The notes under the pieces were generated by a model. That model ran no database searches, was not told where the DNA came from, and saw only the letters and a list, made by a program, of their open reading frames with translations. The translations under genes were made by a program, and so were the position numbers. Below, piece after piece: positions 16,906 to 25,955 of a DNA stretch of 64,000 nt. Origin of the DNA: CAWFQB01 sp965277875 (GTDB lineage Bacteria > Armatimonadota > Chthonomonadetes > Chthonomonadales > Chthonomonadaceae); contig CBDIDV010000002.1 of assembly GCA_965277875.1 (NCBI GenBank), positions 1,612,001 through 1,676,000 on the forward strand, given 5' to 3'. Each line of letters opens with the position of its first letter. Position 1 is the first letter of the stretch.

Positions 16906-17039
16906 TTGCTGCTCCCCGGCGCGGCGCATAATTTCGCGCATTTAGCCTCTGTGCGCCGCGCGTATTTTGTTGTTTCGTAAAAGGTGAATTGCTGTGATTG
17001 CAAAAACGATGGCTTCAAGCCTGTGTTGACTTATGTATT

Positions 17040-17069
17040 AGTATACCAGTTGAGTGTACCATTGTCAAA
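17040..17069 (-). promoter_or_regulatory. dnaK promoter overlapping a HAIR-like operator
   Basis: On the minus strand, TTGACA (17068-17063) and TATACT (17045-17040) are separated by exactly 17 nt, a near-consensus sigma70 promoter. Within it, TTTGACA-N7-ACTCAAC (17069-17049) resembles the HspR operator HAIR (CTTGAGT-N7-ACTCAAG), matching 4/7 and 6/7 with the right spacing. Binding there would block RNA polymerase, in line with hspR being the last gene of the operon. Confidence 0.75.
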
Positions 17070-17291
17070 TACGCTCCAAGTACGAACATTGGTTTCCAAA
17101 TCGCGCTTCAAGCAAACATTTTATGTTTTTTGTTTGAACATATCCTGTTATAAATCTGTGCGGACAGGGAACAATACGAGTGTAAAGAAGGCGCGATCAA
17201 ACGCTGCAACGTAAAGGCTGCAATGCGAGTCGGACCGACGATCCACGTGTTAACATCCACTGCATGACAAAACAAGCGAGACAAAACGCCA

Positions 17292-19499
17292 ATGGTTAAA
17301 CGCCTGATTGACGCGCTGCACACCGACAGCGTGATCCTGGCGCTGCGCGCGCACGCGCCGGAGTCGGCGCGGTGGCTGAACGCCATGCACATCGAGAAAC
17401 ATCTGCGCCGCGCCCTGATGGAACCTGCCCATACCGAGGCCTGGCCCCTGCTGCCGGATGTCTGGGCCATTTCGCTCAAGAGCGCGGACGTGAGCGGGCA
17501 GCCCGCCGACGCGATGCACGTTCATTCATTGTGCCGCACCCTGACCCGGCATCTGCATGAAGCATGGCACGGCGAGCAGGAACAGGCAGCGCTGTCTTTG
17601 GCTTTCACGATCACGCCGATTGCCGCCCTGCGTTCCGTAGAGGCTATGGAGGACAATCTTGCCGAACTCAACGCCCTTCTGGATATTCTGGTCAACAAGC
17701 AGCTTCACGCGCAGTTTCAGCCCATTGTGAATCTGCGCGACGGTCAGGTCGTGGGCTATGAGGCGCTGATACGGGGGCCGAAAGGCGGTACGCTGCGCCG
17801 TCCGGGCGCGCTGTTTCGGGCCGCGCACAAGGCCCGCATGGTGGCGTGGTTCGATCTGGCCTGTCAGGAGCAGTGCTTCGCGCTTGCGAAAGCGCAGGGA
17901 TTGAAGCATCTGCTGTTCATCAACATGGAGGCCGAGGGGCTGGCGTTTCTGGACATGCACGACCGACCGCTTGCCACGCGCGCCCGCGACAGCGGCCTGT
18001 CGCCCGCCAACATCGTGATCGAGATTACCGAGCGTCAGCAGGTGGAGGATTTCCCCCGCCTGCTGCAAAGCATCGCGCAGCTGCGCGAACAGGGGTTCAA
18101 GATCGCCATTGATGACGCGGGCGCGGGATACAGCAGCCTGCATGTGATCGCCGAACTGCGTCCCGATTTCGTCAAGATAGACCGCGCCCTTGTCCGCAAT
18201 CTGGACATCAACGGCGAGCGCCGCGCCCTGCTTACGGCCCTCGTGCAGTACGCGCGCAGCATCGGCACGCATATTCTGGCGGAAGGATCGGAAACACGCG
18301 AGGAACTTGGCACGCTGATTGATCTGGGCGTGACGTATGGGCAGGGCTATCTGATGGGCAAGCCCGCCGATACCTTCCGGGGCGTGGCCCGCGACACGCG
18401 CGAGTTCATCTGCGAGCGGCAGCGGCAGCGCGCGCAGCGGACGCTGGGGCGCGCTCCGAGTGTAGGCGCACTGGCGCGGGCGGGCAAAATCCTGCCCCCC
18501 GACGCGCCTATCTCCGTGGCCGCGAACGCCTTCTACAAAAATCCCAGTCAAACCAGCGTGGTCATCGTCGAGGAGGGACAGGTGCGCGGCCTGCTGATGC
18601 GGCAGAGTCTGGAACACATCCTCAGCATGGCCCGCTCGGCCCACATGGAGGAGTTGCTGCCCCAGGACAGCGTGGCGCAGTGGATGCAGACCACGTTTTT
18701 GCGCGCAAGCGAGGAGCAGGCGGCAAGCGAAGTGGCGCGGCAGGCCACGACGCGCACCGACCTGAGTTTGGAATACGACATCGTCGTCGTGGATCGGGGC
18801 GGGAATTACACGGGCGTACTGCCGATGCGGATTTTGATGGAAACAGTCGCCAGTGTGCAGGAAAATCGCCTGCGTTACGCCGACCCGCTGACCGGCCTGC
18901 CCGGACGCGTCATACTCGAACAGGAAATGGCCCGCAGTCTGGAAGCGCGCGAGCCGCTGGCCGTACTGCGTGTTGATCTATGCGGTCTGACCGCCTATAA
19001 CCGCTGCTGCGGACTGGCGCACGGTGACGAGGCCATTCAGCGCGTCGCCGATATAATCCACAATGTCGCTGCGCCGACAGGCGACGGCATGAATACGAAC
19101 GCAGGTGTATGCGTTCAGGCGGAGAATGCCGCGCCAGTCGTTGCTTCGGTGTCTCAATCTGTGGAACGAACGCCCCGGCCCGCTGTGTCCGACACCTTTA
19201 TCGCGCACCTGGGCGGCGGCGGTTTTGTCGTCCTGACGCGCCCGGATCGGGCGGAGGAACTGTCGAAACAGATTTCACAGCAATTCGCGCGCTTGCAGCC
19301 TCTGCTGCATACCTATCAGGAGATGCGCGCGGACTGTCTGGAGGCGGGCGAGCGTGGCGACTCGGCGCGTCGTCTTCCCCTGCTCACCTGCGCCGTCGCG
19401 AGCATTACCAATCGTTCGCGCCGTTATACCACGCCCCTCCAGATGCTTACCGAAGCGGAGAACGCAGTCCGCGACATCAAGCGGCGGCCTTGCTCCTGA
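17292..19499 (+). CDS. EAL-CBS-(degenerate) GGDEF c-di-GMP phosphodiesterase
   Basis: 735 residues, cytosolic. An N-terminal ~130 residues of unknown fold is followed by an EAL domain (~133-375) with Glu157 in YEALIRG, Asn in FINME, Glu in EITE, DDAGAGYSS, VKID, AEGSET and GQGYLMGKP. All the metal and catalytic positions of active phosphodiesterases appear kept. A CBS-like pair lies at ~395-520. The GGDEF domain at ~540-735 has GGGGF (641-645) in place of GGDEF, so cyclase activity is probably lost and it may sense GTP. It likely lowers c-di-GMP. It has no membrane span and no ribosome site that I can see. It diverges from dnaK. Confidence 0.9.
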   Translation: MVKRLIDALHTDSVILALRAHAPESARWLNAMHIEKHLRRALMEPAHTEAWPLLPDVWAISLKSADVSGQPADAMHVHSLCRTLTRHLHEAWHGEQEQAALSLAFTITPIAALRSVEAMEDNLAELNALLDILVNKQLHAQFQPIVNLRDGQVVGYEALIRGPKGGTLRRPGALFRAAHKARMVAWFDLACQEQCFALAKAQGLKHLLFINMEAEGLAFLDMHDRPLATRARDSGLSPANIVIEITERQQVEDFPRLLQSIAQLREQGFKIAIDDAGAGYSSLHVIAELRPDFVKIDRALVRNLDINGERRALLTALVQYARSIGTHILAEGSETREELGTLIDLGVTYGQGYLMGKPADTFRGVARDTREFICERQRQRAQRTLGRAPSVGALARAGKILPPDAPISVAANAFYKNPSQTSVVIVEEGQVRGLLMRQSLEHILSMARSAHMEELLPQDSVAQWMQTTFLRASEEQAASEVARQATTRTDLSLEYDIVVVDRGGNYTGVLPMRILMETVASVQENRLRYADPLTGLPGRVILEQEMARSLEAREPLAVLRVDLCGLTAYNRCCGLAHGDEAIQRVADIIHNVAAPTGDGMNTNAGVCVQAENAAPVVASVSQSVERTPRPAVSDTFIAHLGGGGFVVLTRPDRAEELSKQISQQFARLQPLLHTYQEMRADCLEAGERGDSARRLPLLTCAVASITNRSRRYTTPLQMLTEAENAVRDIKRRPCS

Positions 19500-19593
19500 A
19501 GCTATGCCCGCACCGCGTATCAGCAGGCATTTCGGCAGCCATTCGCGCGGCGCGTCATGTTCACGGCTTCACCATACAAACACAATCTGTTGC

Positions 19594-19639
19594 AGCGCAA
19601 ACTCCCCTGACCGGCATACCGATCAGGGGAGTTTGCGCT
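19594..19639. terminator. 17-bp stem-loop between convergent genes
   Basis: Arms at 19594-19610 and 19623-19639 (AGCGCAAACTCCCCTGA and complement) enclose a 12-nt loop. The element lies between the EAL/GGDEF stop and the beta-propeller stop and probably ends both transcripts, although there is no U-run. Confidence 0.65.
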
Positions 19640-19668
19640 GTTACGGGGCACTGTTCTTGTAGCGGGTG

Positions 19669-22551
19669 TCAGTTGCCCCCGGCAACCCCGGAACCAGTGC
19701 CGAGGACATTTATCAATGCCGTTGTGGCCGTGGTGCTTTGCGTGAAGATGGTTTGATTCTGGTCTTGGACAACGATGATATGTTGTCCAACGCCGTTCAA
19801 AACGATGTTGAATGTCGCGCTGCCAATAACCGGGCCAGGCGGGACGAGCGGAGGATTTCCGGCACTTTGGTAGGCGAATACGTTCAGCGGACCGTAAGCG
19901 TTTCCAGCTATGCCGTTGGGTAGGGTATCGTAGATCAGCACAGTAGACATGTAGGGAACGTTCAAACCGCTCTGATTTACTGCCGTCACGGTCACGGTCG
20001 TTGTGGCGCCGGCGCGCGTAGCGGGAACCACGCGGATATTATAGTGATCGAACCCACCGTTGCCAATACTGCCTATCACTCCCAACTGCGCCACATTGGA
20101 GGCGTTGCCACTGCTATCAAATCCCTGCAAGTTGTAAAAGTTGGGAAAGAACCCGAATCCGAACGTCTCTGGAGTGATCGCCCGGCTGAATATCACGCTG
20201 GACTGGTTGTTGAAATGTACGCTGCCCATAGACAACTTGCGCCCGGTGATCAGGTTCGTCAGCGTCAGTGTAACATCCGAGTTGTTGATGACCACGGGAT
20301 TGTAGTTGGTATCCACGGCGGTGATGTTGTAGTAGTTACTGCGGTTGGCGATGACGGTTGCTCCGAACTGCAGCGGGCCGGACACCATGTAGTGCAGGGC
20401 TTTGGTAACAGGTTTTGTGGTGGGCGGCAGTATTCCGAATACGGCCAGAAGGCCGGTCGGCGGCGCGACCAGACCGGAGCCCTGCGTGGGCGTTCCCGCC
20501 GCGACGTAAACTTTGCCCCCCGCGACGAGCGGCTGCGTGAAGTTTACATAGTCGCCGATGTTCGTGGCCCCGCCGCCGTTCGCTGTGCTGTTGAAGATCT
20601 CCGTCAGGGCCGGAACGGCGGCGACGGCGGGCGTTGTCGCGGTGGCGGGAACGGCAGCGATGGGGGCGACATTGTAGGCGTGCAGCACTGTGGTCGGCGG
20701 CTGATTGGAGATGCCTCCCCCTCCGCCGAGGGGCGGCGTCTGCCGCGCTTCCAGCTCCCAGAGGATCGCTGTGCTGCTGTTGGTTCCGTTGCCGCTAATC
20801 TGGGGCATCGCGCCGGGAAAGCCGTATTGCGCGCTGCCGGTCAGCGCGTTGGGTGTCAGATACGGGAAGGCCGCGCTGACCGTAAAGGGCCGCAGGACAT
20901 CGCCGCCCGCATGGTAGTAAACGGTTGTCGTGCTGACTCCGCTTGTATCCACGCTGGTATAGACGGCGGGAACGCCGAACGTGGGGCCGAGCAACGCGCC
21001 GGGGAACGTGTTGAGCGCGCCCGTAGCGGGCGTGTCGGCAAAATTGCTCATCGCATTGATGCCGTCCACATCCAATAGATATATCTTGCCTTCGGTTCCC
21101 GCGACAACCATTGTGTGGGGATGACCGGTAATCAGGCTGAGGGGAAGCAGGGCCACGCCGCCCACGCCCAGATCCAGTTGGTTGGCTGTCAGAAAGTCGA
21201 AATTGTACGGCGTGAAAACCCCCAGCACAGCGAGCGTGGGCAGCGCGACGGGAACGGTCTGGTAAGGAAAGGCGGGGGCCGGCGTAGTCGGGCCAAGACG
21301 AAGTTTCAGTACGCTCTCCCCATAGCTGGCGCCGGCGGTATTGCGATTGGCGTTGCCCAGGCCGGTGCTGAAGTACAGACCCGACGCATCGGCGGCGGGG
21401 CCGACGCCGCTCATGTCGATGCCGCCCGTGGTCAGCGGATCGCCCGGCACGAAGCTATTGAACTCGTTGGGCGTAGTGCAAAACACGGCCTGCGGGTTGA
21501 GTGTGGCCGCGTTGAAAGCAAACATCCAGCCGTGGTAAGGCGGCGAGTTCTGGAACCCGCCATAAGCGACGAACACCATGCCGTTCGCCAGCGTCAGAGC
21601 GGGACGCTGCAGTTCTGTCGCGGTATCGAAGAAGATGTTGTTGGCGTCATACGGATCATCGCCCTGGCCCGGCACGATCACGGGCGATACATCGCCGAAC
21701 ACATCCACCTGTTGCCCGATAAGCTGGGGGCCGTAGGATTTCTCCAGGCCGGTCGTGATGTCGATAGCATGAAGGCGGTGCGCGTAGCCCGCCCCTTCCG
21801 TAGTGCGTACCACGACATACAGCACTTTGGCGACCGGGTCAATCACGGGTGTGCCGACGATGCCGATGAGCGGCTGAATGTCCGCCTGGGGCAAACCGAA
21901 AATGTCCGTGATGTCGTTGCCGCTCGTTGGCCCGATGCCATTGGGAATACTGTTGAAGTTGGCGCTCCACAGTGCGCCGCTGTTCGCGCCCGTGCTGCTG
22001 TCGGCATCAAACGCGTAGATCGTATTGTTGTTGGTGGTGACGAAAACAACGTTGTGCGTACTTGTCGCGCCCGTAAAGGCATTGGTCAGCGTCAGGTTTG
22101 AATAGTACAGCGGCTGCCCGTAGCTGGGGCCGTCCAACTGGCGCGTAAACAGTTTCCCGAACGGAATAGCGGTGGGAAGTCCCGTCTTCGGGTCCAGCGT
22201 CGCTTTTATCGCGGAGGGCGTCAGTACGGTTTCCAGCGGATTGACGCCGCTGCGACCGTTGTCGTAGCGGTATGTGGACACATTGAAGGGAATGACTGCG
22301 GGCGGAGTGACAGGCGTAATCGGAGTAGTGATCGGAGTAGCTACTGCCCCAGGGTTTCTAACAGCACCCGCCGCAGGCGTGGCAGCATGGAGTATGTCGG
22401 TTTTTACGGACTTTTGCGCCAGTGCAGCGGTCAGCGGCAGGGCGCAGGCGGACGCGCAGGCCAGGATCGCCAGGGCCGGCAGCGGCCTTCGGCGTGTATC
22501 CGGGCGCGAAGCGTCGGACGGGCGCGCGGATTCAAAATTAGTGCGCAGCAT
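19669..22551 (-). CDS. Large secreted PQQ-like beta-propeller protein
   Basis: 960 residues. A signal peptide with an Arg-rich n-region ends near residue 45 (TAALA-Q), followed by a Thr/Pro-rich linker. The middle (~90-720) has recurring blocks such as VVFVTTNNNTIYAFDADSS, GTPVIDPVAKVLYVVVRTT, MVFVAYGG and MVVAGTEGKIYLLDVDG, typical of quinoprotein-type propeller blades. The last ~220 residues are beta-rich, possibly Ig-like, with a Gly-rich end. No quinone-binding residues or haem motif CxxCH are evident, so enzymatic activity is doubtful. It is probably a periplasmic or extracellular binding or structural protein. AGGAG lies 13 nt before the ATG. Confidence 0.75.
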   Translation of the reverse strand: MLRTNFESARPSDASRPDTRRRPLPALAILACASACALPLTAALAQKSVKTDILHAATPAAGAVRNPGAVATPITTPITPVTPPAVIPFNVSTYRYDNGRSGVNPLETVLTPSAIKATLDPKTGLPTAIPFGKLFTRQLDGPSYGQPLYYSNLTLTNAFTGATSTHNVVFVTTNNNTIYAFDADSSTGANSGALWSANFNSIPNGIGPTSGNDITDIFGLPQADIQPLIGIVGTPVIDPVAKVLYVVVRTTEGAGYAHRLHAIDITTGLEKSYGPQLIGQQVDVFGDVSPVIVPGQGDDPYDANNIFFDTATELQRPALTLANGMVFVAYGGFQNSPPYHGWMFAFNAATLNPQAVFCTTPNEFNSFVPGDPLTTGGIDMSGVGPAADASGLYFSTGLGNANRNTAGASYGESVLKLRLGPTTPAPAFPYQTVPVALPTLAVLGVFTPYNFDFLTANQLDLGVGGVALLPLSLITGHPHTMVVAGTEGKIYLLDVDGINAMSNFADTPATGALNTFPGALLGPTFGVPAVYTSVDTSGVSTTTVYYHAGGDVLRPFTVSAAFPYLTPNALTGSAQYGFPGAMPQISGNGTNSSTAILWELEARQTPPLGGGGGISNQPPTTVLHAYNVAPIAAVPATATTPAVAAVPALTEIFNSTANGGGATNIGDYVNFTQPLVAGGKVYVAAGTPTQGSGLVAPPTGLLAVFGILPPTTKPVTKALHYMVSGPLQFGATVIANRSNYYNITAVDTNYNPVVINNSDVTLTLTNLITGRKLSMGSVHFNNQSSVIFSRAITPETFGFGFFPNFYNLQGFDSSGNASNVAQLGVIGSIGNGGFDHYNIRVVPATRAGATTTVTVTAVNQSGLNVPYMSTVLIYDTLPNGIAGNAYGPLNVFAYQSAGNPPLVPPGPVIGSATFNIVLNGVGQHIIVVQDQNQTIFTQSTTATTALINVLGTGSGVAGGN

Positions 22552-22912
22552 GAAGAACGTGTTCTCCTCTCACGATTGTGTTCTCGATCCTATAAAGCAG
22601 GGTTGGATCAGACAGGGCGGATGAATAGTTATGCCCGGCAGGGAACCAGGCAAAGTCGAAGGGCAATGGCCCGCGTCTTATCTTGTATAGGTTCCCGTCC
22701 GCGTCCGGCCTTGCCGAACGCTGCTGCAAGAAGCGTTGTTTATCTGACGGTATTTCCAATGCGCGTTTGTGACGAAATGCGGACAAAATGTAAGATCAGG
22801 ATGCAAAATGCAGAGGGGAATCGAACGAATGGTTTATTGTACCCTTTTGTTCGGGGTATTATTGGTGGCCTGACGGCCATTTCCCTGCAATTATACAGCG
22901 AATTCGCAAAAA
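22552..22912. other. Spacer upstream of the propeller gene
   Basis: 361 bp with no supported gene. Short frames on either strand lack ribosome sites and coding bias. It must contain the promoter of the secreted propeller gene (reading left), but no convincing -35/-10 pair stands out. The right part (22790-22910) is notably AT-richer than the surrounding DNA. Confidence 0.4.
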
Positions 22913-22953
22913 AATTACCCTTTCGCGCCTTTATTTTTGGCGAAAGGGTAATT
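22913..22953 (-). terminator. Rho-independent terminator of the ferredoxin-NADP reductase gene
   Basis: A perfect 14-bp stem (22913-22926 with 22940-22953, AATTACCCTTTCGC type) with a 13-nt loop is followed on the minus strand by a run of seven T. It lies 60 nt after the stop at 23013. This is the clearest intrinsic terminator in the window. Confidence 0.9.
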
Positions 22954-23012
22954 TCGAGGCTGGCATGATACAAAAAGCCTGCTTTGCTGCTTTCTTAGTC
23001 TGCTTTTCTGCT

Positions 23013-24086
23013 CTATTTCATGTCCATGTTGCTGCTGTGTACCTGCTTGAACTTGGCGGCGGGGTCTACTACGGTCTTGGCATGGTAGACGGCGGTGCAG
23101 ATTTCGCCCACGCCGGTCGCGATAAGTTTCAGCTTGCCGGGATAGGCCGTGATGTCGCCCGCCGCGTATACGCAGGGCAGGTTGGTCTGCATGTACTGGT
23201 TCACGGCGATGTCTTTATCCTGCATTTCGATGCCCCAGTTTTTGATGGGGCCGAGGTCGGCATTGAAGCCCAGGTTAAGCAGTACGCCGTCTACTTCCAG
23301 CGTAGTCTCTTCTTTGGTACGGTTGTCCACGATCACGGCGCGGCGGACGCGGTCATCGCCCTCGACGCGCACCAATTCGTGGAACAGGCGGGTATCCACA
23401 TGGCTGCGGTTGAGCAGCCAGTCCACACTCTCTTCATGCGCCTTGAATACGTCGCGCCGGTGGATCAGGGTGATGTTGTCGGCATGTTCTTCCAGGTTCA
23501 TGGCCCAGTCAAGCGCCGAGTCGCCGCCGCCCACGACAAGCAGGCGATGTCCGCTGAAGTGTGCCTTGTCTTTGACAAAGTAGTGTACGCCCCGCTCCTC
23601 AAAGGTTTCCAATCCAGGCGCGTCCAGCTTCTTGGGCGAAAACGCGCCCGCGCCCGTGGCGATCACGATGGTGCGTGTGCGGTGCGTTCCCTTTTGCGTC
23701 GTCAATTCGATGACGCCGTCGGACTTGTGTTCCAGTTGCAGCACCATTTCACCCAGGCAAACGGCGGGCGAATAGCGCATGGCCTGCGTGATGAGTTCGC
23801 GGGACAGGTCGCGGGCCAGGACTTTGGGAAAGCCGGGCATGTCGTACACGTACTTTTCCGGGTACAGCGTGGCGAGCTGCCCGCCCAGTTCTTCCAGGCT
23901 GTCCATGATCTTGGCGCGCATTCCGCGCAGGCCCGCATAGAACGCGCCGAACAATCCGACCGGCCCGCCGCCGATAATGGTCACGTCAAAAATCTCGTCC
24001 GGGTCGCCGCACGGACCGGACATGTGCATCGCGCCCGTCTGTTCGGCGGTCACGGTCAGCCCGCGCGCTTCAATCGTTGCTGTCAC
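23013..24086 (-). CDS. Ferredoxin--NADP(+) reductase, thioredoxin-reductase-like type
   Basis: 357 residues. The FAD-binding GxGxxG is in VTIIGGGPVGLFGAFYAG (~35-52), the NADPH-binding GxGxxA in LLVVGGGDSALDWAM (~185), and the C-terminal FAD segment in CVYAAGDITAYPG (~310). The CxxC redox pair of thioredoxin reductase is absent, which places it with YumC-type ferredoxin/flavodoxin-NADP reductases. It would reduce ferredoxin with NADPH or the reverse, in the cytosol. The start is GTG at 24086 with AAGGAAAG upstream. An N-terminal extension of ~30 residues precedes the fold. It is monocistronic, with its own terminator and a divergent neighbour. Confidence 0.9.
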   Translation of the reverse strand: MTATIEARGLTVTAEQTGAMHMSGPCGDPDEIFDVTIIGGGPVGLFGAFYAGLRGMRAKIMDSLEELGGQLATLYPEKYVYDMPGFPKVLARDLSRELITQAMRYSPAVCLGEMVLQLEHKSDGVIELTTQKGTHRTRTIVIATGAGAFSPKKLDAPGLETFEERGVHYFVKDKAHFSGHRLLVVGGGDSALDWAMNLEEHADNITLIHRRDVFKAHEESVDWLLNRSHVDTRLFHELVRVEGDDRVRRAVIVDNRTKEETTLEVDGVLLNLGFNADLGPIKNWGIEMQDKDIAVNQYMQTNLPCVYAAGDITAYPGKLKLIATGVGEICTAVYHAKTVVDPAAKFKQVHSSNMDMK

Positions 24087-24105
24087 TGGAGTTCTTTCCT
24101 TCTAC

Positions 24106-24134
24106 AATGTATTCTATGTGGATTGGCTTATCAA
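24106..24134 (-). promoter_or_regulatory. Candidate promoter of the ferredoxin-NADP reductase gene
   Basis: On the minus strand TTGATA (24134-24129) and TACATT (24111-24106) are separated by 17 nt, 20 nt before the GTG start. The -10 is weak. The ribosome site AAGGAAAG follows directly. Confidence 0.45.
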
Positions 24135-24235
24135 ACTTACAGATGTGGTTTTTGATATATCTGAGAGACAGACGTTATTTTATCATAATTACGAACAACG
24201 TTCTCTTGTTTACACGAAATTAGCCGCGTGGCGGG

Positions 24236-24264
24236 TAGGCAAACGGCGGAAATGTTGCTATACT
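24236..24264 (+). promoter_or_regulatory. Candidate promoter giving a leaderless mRNA
   Basis: TAGGCA (24236-24241), a 17-nt spacer and TATACT (24259-24264) stand just 6 nt before the ATG at 24271. Transcription would then begin at or next to the start codon. No Shine-Dalgarno precedes that ATG, which agrees with a leaderless message. Confidence 0.5.
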
Positions 24265-24270
24265 TTCGCC

Positions 24271-25365
24271 ATGTCAACATCCGCCTCCCCTGCACTCTTC
24301 AAAATCGCCGGCATCAATTTCGACCACATGCACATGGGCGACCTGCTGCGTGTGGCGCGGGAACATCCCCAGGCCGAAATCGTAGGCGTGGCTCATAGCG
24401 ACCTGTCCCGCGTCGCGCCCGTCGCAGACGCGCTGGACATCCCGACCGACCGCCGCTTTACGGATTATCGTCAGTGTCTCGAATCAACGCGGCCCGACAT
24501 CGTCCTCTTGTGTCCCGCAACCGCCCACCATGCCGAGTGGGTGGAGCGCGTCGCGCCGTACAACACGCATATTCTGGTAGAAAAACCGTTCGCGTCGTGC
24601 CTCGCCGACGCCGACCGCATGATCCGCGCAATGGCAATGACCGGCAAAACGCTTGTCATCAACTGGCCTCTCGCCTGGTATCCGCCGCACATCACGACCA
24701 AGCGCCTGATTGACGCGGGCCATATCGGGGATGTGCGCGAGGTGCATTACTACGACGGCAACCGGGGGCCGCTGCGCCACATCGCCGACAAGATCGAGAT
24801 CGGAAGCGAAGAAGCAGCGCGTCAAAAGTCGCAAAGCTGGTGGTATCAGCGGGCGAGCGGCGGCGGCAGCCTGCTGGACTATCTGGGCTACGGCACGACG
24901 CTGGGAACCTGGTTCCACGGCGGACGCGCCCCGCTCGAAGTGACGTGCCTGACCGACGCGCAGCCCGGTCTGGAAGTGGACGAACACAGCATCACAATCG
25001 CTCGCTATGAAACGGGGCTGTCGAAATACGAGACGCGCTGGGGGACGTTTACTGACCCGTGGACGACGCAGCCGCAGCCCAAGTGCGGCTTTGTGGTCGT
25101 CGGCACGACCGGAACCATCAGCAGCTACGATTACGAGCCGATCATCCATGTCCAGACACGCGACCATCCCGAACCGCGCGGAATGCCCGTTGACGTGATC
25201 GCCCCGCCCTATCAAAACCCGATCCAGTATCTGATTCACTGCCTGACCACGGGCGAACAGATAGAAGGCCCGATCTCCCCTATTCTGTCCCGCATCGGCC
25301 AGCAGATCGTGGACACCGCAGCCGCAAGCGCGCAGCAAAAACGCGCCCTGTCTTTGCTTACGTGA
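24271..25365 (+). CDS. Gfo/Idh/MocA family oxidoreductase
   Basis: 364 residues from the ATG at 24271. The N-terminal nucleotide-binding domain is KIAGINFDHMHMGDLLRVA, a non-standard Gly-poor turn compared with the usual GxGxxG. VEKPFASCLADADRM carries the EKP motif at ~95-97. The C-terminal domain has GGGSLLDYLGYG, which matches the family GGG-DxG-H region but lacks the usual HxxD His. It is probably an NAD(P)-dependent sugar dehydrogenase or a derivative. It may be leaderless (promoter at 24236-24264). The NUDIX gene follows after 31 bp, then a second Gfo/Idh gene, forming an operon-like trio. Confidence 0.85.
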   Translation: MSTSASPALFKIAGINFDHMHMGDLLRVAREHPQAEIVGVAHSDLSRVAPVADALDIPTDRRFTDYRQCLESTRPDIVLLCPATAHHAEWVERVAPYNTHILVEKPFASCLADADRMIRAMAMTGKTLVINWPLAWYPPHITTKRLIDAGHIGDVREVHYYDGNRGPLRHIADKIEIGSEEAARQKSQSWWYQRASGGGSLLDYLGYGTTLGTWFHGGRAPLEVTCLTDAQPGLEVDEHSITIARYETGLSKYETRWGTFTDPWTTQPQPKCGFVVVGTTGTISSYDYEPIIHVQTRDHPEPRGMPVDVIAPPYQNPIQYLIHCLTTGEQIEGPISPILSRIGQQIVDTAAASAQQKRALSLLT

Positions 25366-25396
25366 CACACGAAGGAACTCATCGAAGGAAACTATT

Positions 25397-25897
25397 ATGA
25401 CGGCGCACTTTATGCTCGGCGATGGCGAGCAACTGAAATGCCTGACGAGCGGGCAGGAGTGGCTCGTGTCCTGGCATCTTCCGATTGCGCCTCCTGCCGG
25501 TACGCCTCACGGCTCCGCCGGAATTTGCGTTACCCACACGGGTGACATTGTACTGATTAGCGACGATGGCATCCAGTGGGACTTGCCCGCCGGAAGACCG
25601 GAAGGCGAAGAAACCTGGGGGGAAACACTAAGGCGCGAGATGCGCGAAGAAGCCTGCGCTACCGTAACCGACGCGCGTTTGCTCGGTTTCTGCCTTAGTT
25701 CCTGCATGGCGGGCGCAGAAGCGGGCAAAACGCTCGTCCGTTCTTTCTGGCGGGCGCAGGTGATCGTAGATGCCTGGGAGCCGCAGTTTGAAATTTCTCA
25801 CCGTCTTATTGTACCGGCAGCCGGAGCCTGCTCGCACCTATCGCCTGTATTTCTGCCCGTCTTCCGCCGCGCATTTCACGAAGCGGGAGTTCTCTGA
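25397..25897 (+). CDS. NUDIX hydrolase
   Basis: 166 residues. The Nudix box GRPEGEETWGETLRREMREE (about 66-85) fits Gx5Ex7REUxEExGU, except that the final Gly is replaced (EEACATV). The metal-binding Glu residues are kept, so hydrolysis of a nucleoside diphosphate-linked compound is plausible. The start ATG has GAAGGAAA about 5 nt upstream. It lies between two Gfo/Idh genes with short gaps, so an NDP-sugar or an oxidised cofactor is a reasonable but unproven substrate. Confidence 0.85.
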   Translation: MTAHFMLGDGEQLKCLTSGQEWLVSWHLPIAPPAGTPHGSAGICVTHTGDIVLISDDGIQWDLPAGRPEGEETWGETLRREMREEACATVTDARLLGFCLSSCMAGAEAGKTLVRSFWRAQVIVDAWEPQFEISHRLIVPAAGACSHLSPVFLPVFRRAFHEAGVL

Positions 25898-25955
25898 ACG
25901 ACATGACGTTGACTTTGAACGTGTACCTGCCAAAAATAAACTTTGCGAGAATGAC

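Noticed and set aside
15649..16980. 443-codon open frame opposite dnaK
   Set aside because: Pure mirror of dnaK codon bias. DnaK is unmistakable on the other strand.
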